Assembly (NCBI GenBank): GCA_035293845.1
Contig: DATGMB010000328.1
Location: 1 to 26,761, forward strand
DNA from: DATGMB01 sp035293845
Lineage (GTDB): Bacteria; Acidobacteriota; Terriglobia; Bryobacterales; Bryobacteraceae
Reading direction: 5' to 3'
Length of the DNA: 26,761 nucleotides
The notes beneath the pieces were generated by a model that was not told the origin of the DNA, did not search any database, and worked only from the letters and a program-made list of their open reading frames with translations. How positions within the stretch are numbered: position 1 is the first letter of the stretch; every line of letters starts with the position of its first letter. Both the position numbers and the translations under genes were made by a program. Positions 22,110 through 26,761 of this stretch are shown here, piece by piece.

Positions 22110-23837
22110 CTAATCCCTGACGCCCGATTCCCGCAGAGTGTGCCGTAAAGCTTCGGCTTCCGCCTCGCGGCCGCGATCCTCCATCATCTGCGCGGCATTG
22201 GCGACCGCATCGCGTACGCTCTGGTCCGCCGGCAGCGCCGCGAGCACCTGGCGGTAATCGGCGATCGCTTCTTCGAACTGGCCGGCGCGCAGCAGGGTGC
22301 TCGCGAGGTTCAGCCGGGCATTCGCGAAATCCGGCTGCTGGCGAAGCGCGGTGCGGAACTCATCGAGAGCCTCCCGGATCCGGCCCACCCGCGCCAGCGC
22401 CGAGCCGAGCATGTTGTGGGCGTCCGGCCGCGCGGGGTCGAGCCGCACCGCCTCCTCCAGCATCGCGACCGCACCACCGGCGTCGAGCCGCGCCAGCGCC
22501 AGCGCGCCGAGATTGAAGTTGGCCGCGAAATCCTGCGGGTATTTTTCCAGGCGATGCCGCATCACGGCCTCCTGCAATTCGATGCGGCGGTCGCCGGGCG
22601 CTTTGGGCAGCAGTTCCAGCCACAGGTGGCCCATTTCGTCGGTAGCCTGGTTGCCGCTCACGACCGTGTGTGGCGGGTGGTTCGGGTTGCGCACGTTGGC
22701 GGCGGTGTTGTCGTAATGCCAGCGCATCGAGATCACCGCGCCTTTGGGCAGCGCCACGGGGTCGCGGTAATCGTAAACAGCCTGCCAGTTGAGGTCCCAA
22801 TCCGGAATGCGGATGAGCCAGCGGCGCGTGCCGTCGGGAAGGGTGGCGTAGGCCTCCAGGAGCTTCCCGAGGTAGTGGGCGTGCGGGTAGACGGCGAGCA
22901 CATCGCAATCCATCGGCAGGCGGAAATCATCGGCGATAACGAAGTCGCGCGCGCCTGCCGGAATGCGGAGCGCGGCGTCGTACTCCAGTTGCACCAGCAG
23001 CGGAAAGTGCGCGGGCGGCGTGTCGGTGAAGTAGATGCCGATCGAAGGCCGCGCCTCCTCCGGCTTGCCGGTGGGATGCAGGTGCGTGTTGAGCACCAGC
23101 GTATCGCCGGGCAGCAGCCGCCAGGAGAAGCCGTCGGGCTCGATGCGCGGCGGCGCGCCGGGCTTCCAGAACAGAAAATGCCCGTCCGGGTCGAAGGGGC
23201 TGCGGACCACGGTGAGGTCCATGCCGGCAAAGCCGCTCGATCCGCCGGCGGCGGCGCGGTGAGCCGAGCCGGCACGGTCCACGAGCAGGTTGGCGTGGTG
23301 TACCACGCGGCGGTTGCCGGGGCGGATTTCGACCGCCCGAACGTAGCGCGGCGCGCTCAACTTCGGGGTGAAGAGAAAGTTCCAGAAGAGATCGGGGCCG
23401 GCGGCTGGCACGGTGAACGGCGCGGCGGCTTCGAGCACCAGGTCGGGCGTGCCGAGCTGCCACCCGTCGGTGAACGCGGGTGGGACTGGCCCGGCGCCGG
23501 GCGGGCCTTCGGGCGCGCCCGCGGCGGCCCAGTCGGCGAGAAGGCGGATTTCGGAATCGGTCAGGCGCCGGGCATCGGCGAAATCGCCATAACCGGCCTC
23601 GGGTAGCCACGGCGGCATGTAGCGGCGATGCGTGACGGAGGCGATCTGAGCGGCGCGGCGGGCGGCATCGCGGTAGGTCAGGAGCGCGAAGGGCGCAGGG
23701 CCCCCGGGGTGATGGCACGGGGCGCAGTCGCGGTAGAGGAGTGGGGCAACGTCGTGGGCGAAGTCGGGCGGTACCGGCCGGGCAGCCGCACAGGCAAAGG
23801 CCGACAGAAAGACCGCTGCGAGGACCCGGTGAGGCAT
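22110..23837 (-). CDS. Secreted haem c / copper monooxygenase-like / TPR fusion protein
   Basis: A 575-residue protein with an N-terminal signal sequence (hydrophobic 4-19). Residues 25-115 contain a single haem c site, C38-A-P-C41-H42, with candidate axial methionine M74. Residues about 120-415 resemble the copper type II ascorbate-dependent monooxygenase (PHM) fold. All six expected copper ligands can be placed: H180 and H181 (RRVVHHANLL) and H252 (LNTHLHPTG) for one copper, and H319, H321 (YPHAHYLGK) and M402 (TDEMGHLW) for the other. Residues 425-560 hold three or four TPRs. Such proteins are found in Acidobacteriota and relatives, but their reaction is unknown; oxidation of a periplasmic or cell-wall substrate, with the haem passing electrons, is an inference. 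Only a weak ribosome site (GAGCGGA) precedes the ATG. It is divergent from the S53 protease. Confidence 0.88.
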   Translation of the reverse strand: MPHRVLAAVFLSAFACAAARPVPPDFAHDVAPLLYRDCAPCHHPGGPAPFALLTYRDAARRAAQIASVTHRRYMPPWLPEAGYGDFADARRLTDSEIRLLADWAAAGAPEGPPGAGPVPPAFTDGWQLGTPDLVLEAAAPFTVPAAGPDLFWNFLFTPKLSAPRYVRAVEIRPGNRRVVHHANLLVDRAGSAHRAAAGGSSGFAGMDLTVVRSPFDPDGHFLFWKPGAPPRIEPDGFSWRLLPGDTLVLNTHLHPTGKPEEARPSIGIYFTDTPPAHFPLLVQLEYDAALRIPAGARDFVIADDFRLPMDCDVLAVYPHAHYLGKLLEAYATLPDGTRRWLIRIPDWDLNWQAVYDYRDPVALPKGAVISMRWHYDNTAANVRNPNHPPHTVVSGNQATDEMGHLWLELLPKAPGDRRIELQEAVMRHRLEKYPQDFAANFNLGALALARLDAGGAVAMLEEAVRLDPARPDAHNMLGSALARVGRIREALDEFRTALRQQPDFANARLNLASTLLRAGQFEEAIADYRQVLAALPADQSVRDAVANAAQMMEDRGREAEAEALRHTLRESGVRD

Positions 23838-23933
23838 TCCGCTCTTATTTTAAAGAACTTGCCGGAGCGTCTCTAAACTTTCCGCCGCGCTGCCGATACG
23901 TCCAGAGAGTACCACTGCCGTAACTTTCGTGAG

Positions 23934-23968
23934 TTGACGTACAACGAGAGTCATCTTATCGTTGTACG
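23934..23968 (+). promoter_or_regulatory. Candidate protease promoter overlapped by a perfect inverted repeat
   Basis: TTGACG at 23934-23939 and TATCGT at 23957-23962 are spaced by 17 bp, a plausible sigma-70 promoter for the protease gene. A perfect 10-bp inverted repeat, CGTACAACGA (23938-23947) and TCGTTGTACG (23959-23968) with an 11-nt centre, covers the end of the -35 and the whole -10. A repressor bound here would block the promoter. Alternatively, if transcription starts further upstream, the repeat would be an RNA hairpin ending five bases before the GGGAGG ribosome site. Confidence 0.5.
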
Positions 23969-23984
23969 GCACAGGGAGGCTTTT

Positions 23985-26761
23985 GTGTCCCGCCGTACGA
24001 AACATCTGCCATTCGCGCCCGTGGGCGCCATGCTTTTTTTCCTGAGCGCGCCGCAGTTGCCGGCACAGACGGGGCGAGCGCGGATTGCGCAGCCGGCCGA
24101 TAGCCGCCGGGTGGTGACCCTGGCGCACAATACCCACCCGTGGGCGCGCGCGGAATTCGACCGCGGTGCGGCGCCGGCCGATCTGCCGATGGAGCGCATG
24201 CTGCTGGTGCTACGGCGCAGTCCGGAACAGGAGAGCGCGCTGGCCGATCTGCTGGACCGGCAGCAGGATGCCGGATCGCCGGATTACCACCGGTGGCTCA
24301 CGCCCGCCGAGTTCGGTGTGCGGTTCGGGCCCTCTGATGAGGATATCCAGACGGTGCGGGCGTGGCTCGAAGCGCAGGGATTCCGTGTCGAGCCGGTGAC
24401 CGGCGGCCGGGCGGCGATCGAGTTTTCGGGCACCGCCGGGCAGGTGGGCCGCGCCTTCCACACCTCGATCCACCGCTACGCCGTGGCCGGGGAGGAGCAT
24501 TGGGCCAACGCGAGCGATCCGCAGATTCCGGAGGCGCTGGCTCCGGTGGTGGCCGGCGTGGCGACGCTCCACAATTTCCACGCGCGCCCGCAGTCGCGGA
24601 TCGCGGCGGGCGCCCTGGAAGGCCATAGCTGGCAGCCGCAGACCGATATGTCGGGCGGCGGCCATGCGCTCTCGCCCGCCGACTATGCGGTGATCTACAA
24701 CATCAACCCCTTGTACCAGGCGGGGATCGCGGGCGCGGGCACGACCATCGCGGTGGTGGGGCGGAGCAACATCAACGTGCAGGACGTGCAGGATTTCCGC
24801 AATGCCTTCGGTCTGCCGAACAATCCGCCGCAGGTGGTGCTGAACGGGCCCGATCCGGGGATTGTCAGCCAGGGCGAGGAAGCTGAGGCGCTGCTGGACG
24901 TGACGTGGTCGGGCGCGGTGGCGCGCAACGCCACGGTCAAGCTGGTGGTTTCGCAATCGACCAACACGGCCGATGGCGCGGACCTTTCCGAGATGTACGC
25001 CATCGATCACAACGTCGGGGACGTGCTGACGGAGAGCTTTGGGGCTTGCGAGGCATCGGTGACGGCGGCACAGGCGGCGCTGATCGCGTCGCTTGCGCAG
25101 CAGGCGGCGGCGCAGGGGATCACGTACCTGGTGTCGGCGGGCGATTCGGGGGCGAGCGGCTGCGCGGATCCGTCGGCGGCTTCGGCCACCGGTCCGCTCT
25201 CGGTGAACGTGCTGGCGTCCACCGCTTACACCACCGCGGTCGGGGGCACGGAGTTCAACGACATGGCCGCGCCATCGGCTTATTGGAGCGCGACCAACGG
25301 CGCGGGCTTCGTCTCGGCCCTCTCCTACATTCCCGAGACGGTGTGGAATGAGAGCTGCGCCGCGGGGCAGGCGGGCTGCACGCAGGCGAACCTGTACGCC
25401 GGCGGCGGCGGAGCGAGCGCCTATTTCAGCAAGCCTTCGTGGCAGTCCGGAGTGCCCGGAATACCGGCGGATGGAAAGCGGGATATCCCCGACGTCTCGC
25501 TGACCGCGGCCGGTCACGATCCATATCTGCTGTGTATGGGCGGTTCATGCAGCGGCACCTCGAAGAGCTTTTACGGGATTGCCGGGACGTCGGCTTCCGC
25601 GCCGTCGTTTGCGGGTCTGATGGCGCTGGTAGACCAGAAATTGCACGGACGGCAAGGGCTCGCCAACCCGACGCTCTACCGGCTGGCGGCCGCCGAGCAG
25701 TGGGCGCAATGCAATGGTTCGGGCGCCACGGGATTACCCGCGGGCGGGTGCATCTTCAACGATGTGACCGCGGGAAACAACGCGGTGCCGGGCGGCATGG
25801 GATACGGTACGGCGAGCGCGCCCTACCAGGCAGCGGCGGGCTACGACCTGGCGAGCGGACTGGGCTCGGTGAATGCGGCCAATCTGGTGAACCATTGGGG
25901 AAGCACGACGTTCGCCGCCACCGTGACCACCCTCGCGATTTCGCCGGTTTCGATCCAGGCCGGTTCGCCCGCGAGCGTGACGGTAACCGTGGCGCCGAAG
26001 TCCGGAGCCGGTCAGCCGACGGGCTCGGTCTCTCTGACTTCGAGCACCGGTGCGGCGCTCGGAACGCTTACGCTGAGCAATGGCGCCGCGATCGGAAACG
26101 TCGTGTTTCCGGCCGGGTCGTACGGCGTGACGGCGCACTATTCGGGTGACGCAAGCTACGCCCCGAGCGACTCGGCGCCGGTGGCGCTCGCGGTCGCGGG
26201 GCCGGTCGTTTCGCTGAGCCCGGTGGCGCTCCATTTCGGCAGCCAGGCGATCGGGGCTTCGGCCAGCCAGACCGTGACGCTGGCGAACACCGGGAGCGCG
26301 CCGCTCACGGGCATCGCGATTGCGGCCGGCGGCGCGAATGCCGGCGATTTCAGCCAGACGAACAACTGCCCGGCATCGCTCGCGGCAGGCAACAAGTGTT
26401 CGATCACGGTCACGTTCAAGCCGGCGGCCGCGGGGGTGCGGTCGGCGGTGCTGACGATTTCGGACAACGCCGCCGCGGCGCCGCAAACGGTCGCGCTGGC
26501 GGGCACGGGCGCGGGCGCGCCGCAGGTGACTCTGAGCGCGGCCAGCCTGTCTTACGGCAGCGTCGCGGTGGGCGCGATGAGCCCCTTCCAGACCGTGACA
26601 TTGTCGGTTACCGGCTCGGCGCCGCTCAGCATCCGGTCGATTCAGCTTACCGGCGCCAATGCCGGCGATTTTACGGGCACGACCAACTGCATGATGGTCA
26701 TGCAGCCGGGAACGAGCTGCACGATTTCACTCGCGTTCCGCCCGGCGGCAGCCGGGAACCG
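23985..26761 (+). CDS. S53 (sedolisin/kumamolisin) protease with Ig-like and HASPA repeats, 3' end outside window
   Basis: A secreted acid-type serine carboxyl peptidase; 925 residues are visible and the frame is open at the window edge. GTG at 23985 has GGGAGG five bases upstream and gives a signal peptide with likely cleavage after A27. A Pro_kuma_activ propeptide (about 50-200) precedes the catalytic domain (about 230-640). The S53 catalytic residues are present: E301 and D305 (GEEAEALLDVTWSGA), oxyanion D387 (LVSAGDSGASGC) and nucleophile S536 (GTSASAP). The calcium-site region GYDLASGLGSVN follows. After that come one bacterial Ig-like domain (about 646-737) and two HASPA-like repeats (738-848 and 849 on, each with a NAGDF segment and paired cysteines). 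Likely role: extracellular protein degradation at low pH after self-processing. It is divergent from the haem/copper protein gene. Confidence 0.95.
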   Translation, partial: MSRRTKHLPFAPVGAMLFFLSAPQLPAQTGRARIAQPADSRRVVTLAHNTHPWARAEFDRGAAPADLPMERMLLVLRRSPEQESALADLLDRQQDAGSPDYHRWLTPAEFGVRFGPSDEDIQTVRAWLEAQGFRVEPVTGGRAAIEFSGTAGQVGRAFHTSIHRYAVAGEEHWANASDPQIPEALAPVVAGVATLHNFHARPQSRIAAGALEGHSWQPQTDMSGGGHALSPADYAVIYNINPLYQAGIAGAGTTIAVVGRSNINVQDVQDFRNAFGLPNNPPQVVLNGPDPGIVSQGEEAEALLDVTWSGAVARNATVKLVVSQSTNTADGADLSEMYAIDHNVGDVLTESFGACEASVTAAQAALIASLAQQAAAQGITYLVSAGDSGASGCADPSAASATGPLSVNVLASTAYTTAVGGTEFNDMAAPSAYWSATNGAGFVSALSYIPETVWNESCAAGQAGCTQANLYAGGGGASAYFSKPSWQSGVPGIPADGKRDIPDVSLTAAGHDPYLLCMGGSCSGTSKSFYGIAGTSASAPSFAGLMALVDQKLHGRQGLANPTLYRLAAAEQWAQCNGSGATGLPAGGCIFNDVTAGNNAVPGGMGYGTASAPYQAAAGYDLASGLGSVNAANLVNHWGSTTFAATVTTLAISPVSIQAGSPASVTVTVAPKSGAGQPTGSVSLTSSTGAALGTLTLSNGAAIGNVVFPAGSYGVTAHYSGDASYAPSDSAPVALAVAGPVVSLSPVALHFGSQAIGASASQTVTLANTGSAPLTGIAIAAGGANAGDFSQTNNCPASLAAGNKCSITVTFKPAAAGVRSAVLTISDNAAAAPQTVALAGTGAGAPQVTLSAASLSYGSVAVGAMSPFQTVTLSVTGSAPLSIRSIQLTGANAGDFTGTTNCMMVMQPGTSCTISLAFRPAAAGN

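Noticed and set aside
22416..23606. A 396-codon plus-strand frame opposite the haem/copper/TPR gene
   Set aside because: The minus strand carries a signal peptide, CxxCH, copper ligands and TPRs; this frame has no domain.
24210..25517. A 435-codon minus-strand frame inside the S53 protease gene
   Set aside because: It is arginine/histidine-rich antisense of a gene with an intact catalytic triad.
1..26761. tRNA genes, CRISPR arrays, transposases, phage or defence genes
   Set aside because: Gaps were scanned for tRNA T-loop patterns, regularly spaced repeats and DDE or nuclease motifs; none was found.

Overview
This window is high-GC bacterial DNA, most likely from an Acidobacteriota chromosome of the Solibacter/Bryobacterales type. 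That assignment is inferred from gene content: three orphan MacB/FtsX-type permeases of the ADOP kind (one with its own PadR repressor), a sedolisin-type protease with HASPA-like Ig repeats, a secreted cytochrome/copper-monooxygenase/TPR protein, and several families of intergenic palindromic repeats. No rRNA, tRNA, CRISPR array, transposase or integrase was seen.

Layout. 1-2418 is the 3' part of an ADOP permease. On the minus strand follow aroA (2426-3706), a second ADOP permease (3747-6386) and its PadR regulator (6386-6727), read in the order PadR, permease, aroA. Next is a minus-strand two-component pair: a CheY-like regulator (9134-8691) upstream of a soluble triple-PAS histidine kinase (8667-6808). 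A minus-strand redox group comes next: aldo/keto reductase, cupin, and the frameshifted tail of a zinc alcohol dehydrogenase. A repeat-rich gap (11012-11472) separates it from a plus-strand nitrogen block: a DUF4287/DUF5655 protein overlapping glnA, a MOSC protein and glnE. Glutamine synthetase and the enzyme that adenylylates it therefore sit together, and the target tyrosine is present. Two unrelated palindromic repeats bracket the MOSC-glnE pair. A KdpD-like kinase lacking the KdpD sensor domain and an OmpR-type regulator follow, overlapping by four bases.

From 19022 to 22086 the base composition looks less GC-rich. This stretch holds a promoter, the C-terminal half of a DsbA/thioredoxin-like protein, and a third ADOP permease. 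The last part is a divergent pair: on the minus strand a secreted protein with a haem c motif, a domain with the full set of peptidylglycine-monooxygenase-like copper ligands, and TPRs; on the plus strand an S53 protease that runs off the window. Their shared 147-bp spacer has a perfect inverted repeat over the likely protease promoter.

The observations I rate most worth following are the haem/copper-monooxygenase/TPR fusion, the repeat-interrupted glnA-MOSC-glnE cluster, the mutually exclusive hairpins in the response-regulator leader, and the two gene remnants. No clearly new defence or mobile system was recognised. All family calls come from reading the translations by eye; nothing was searched.
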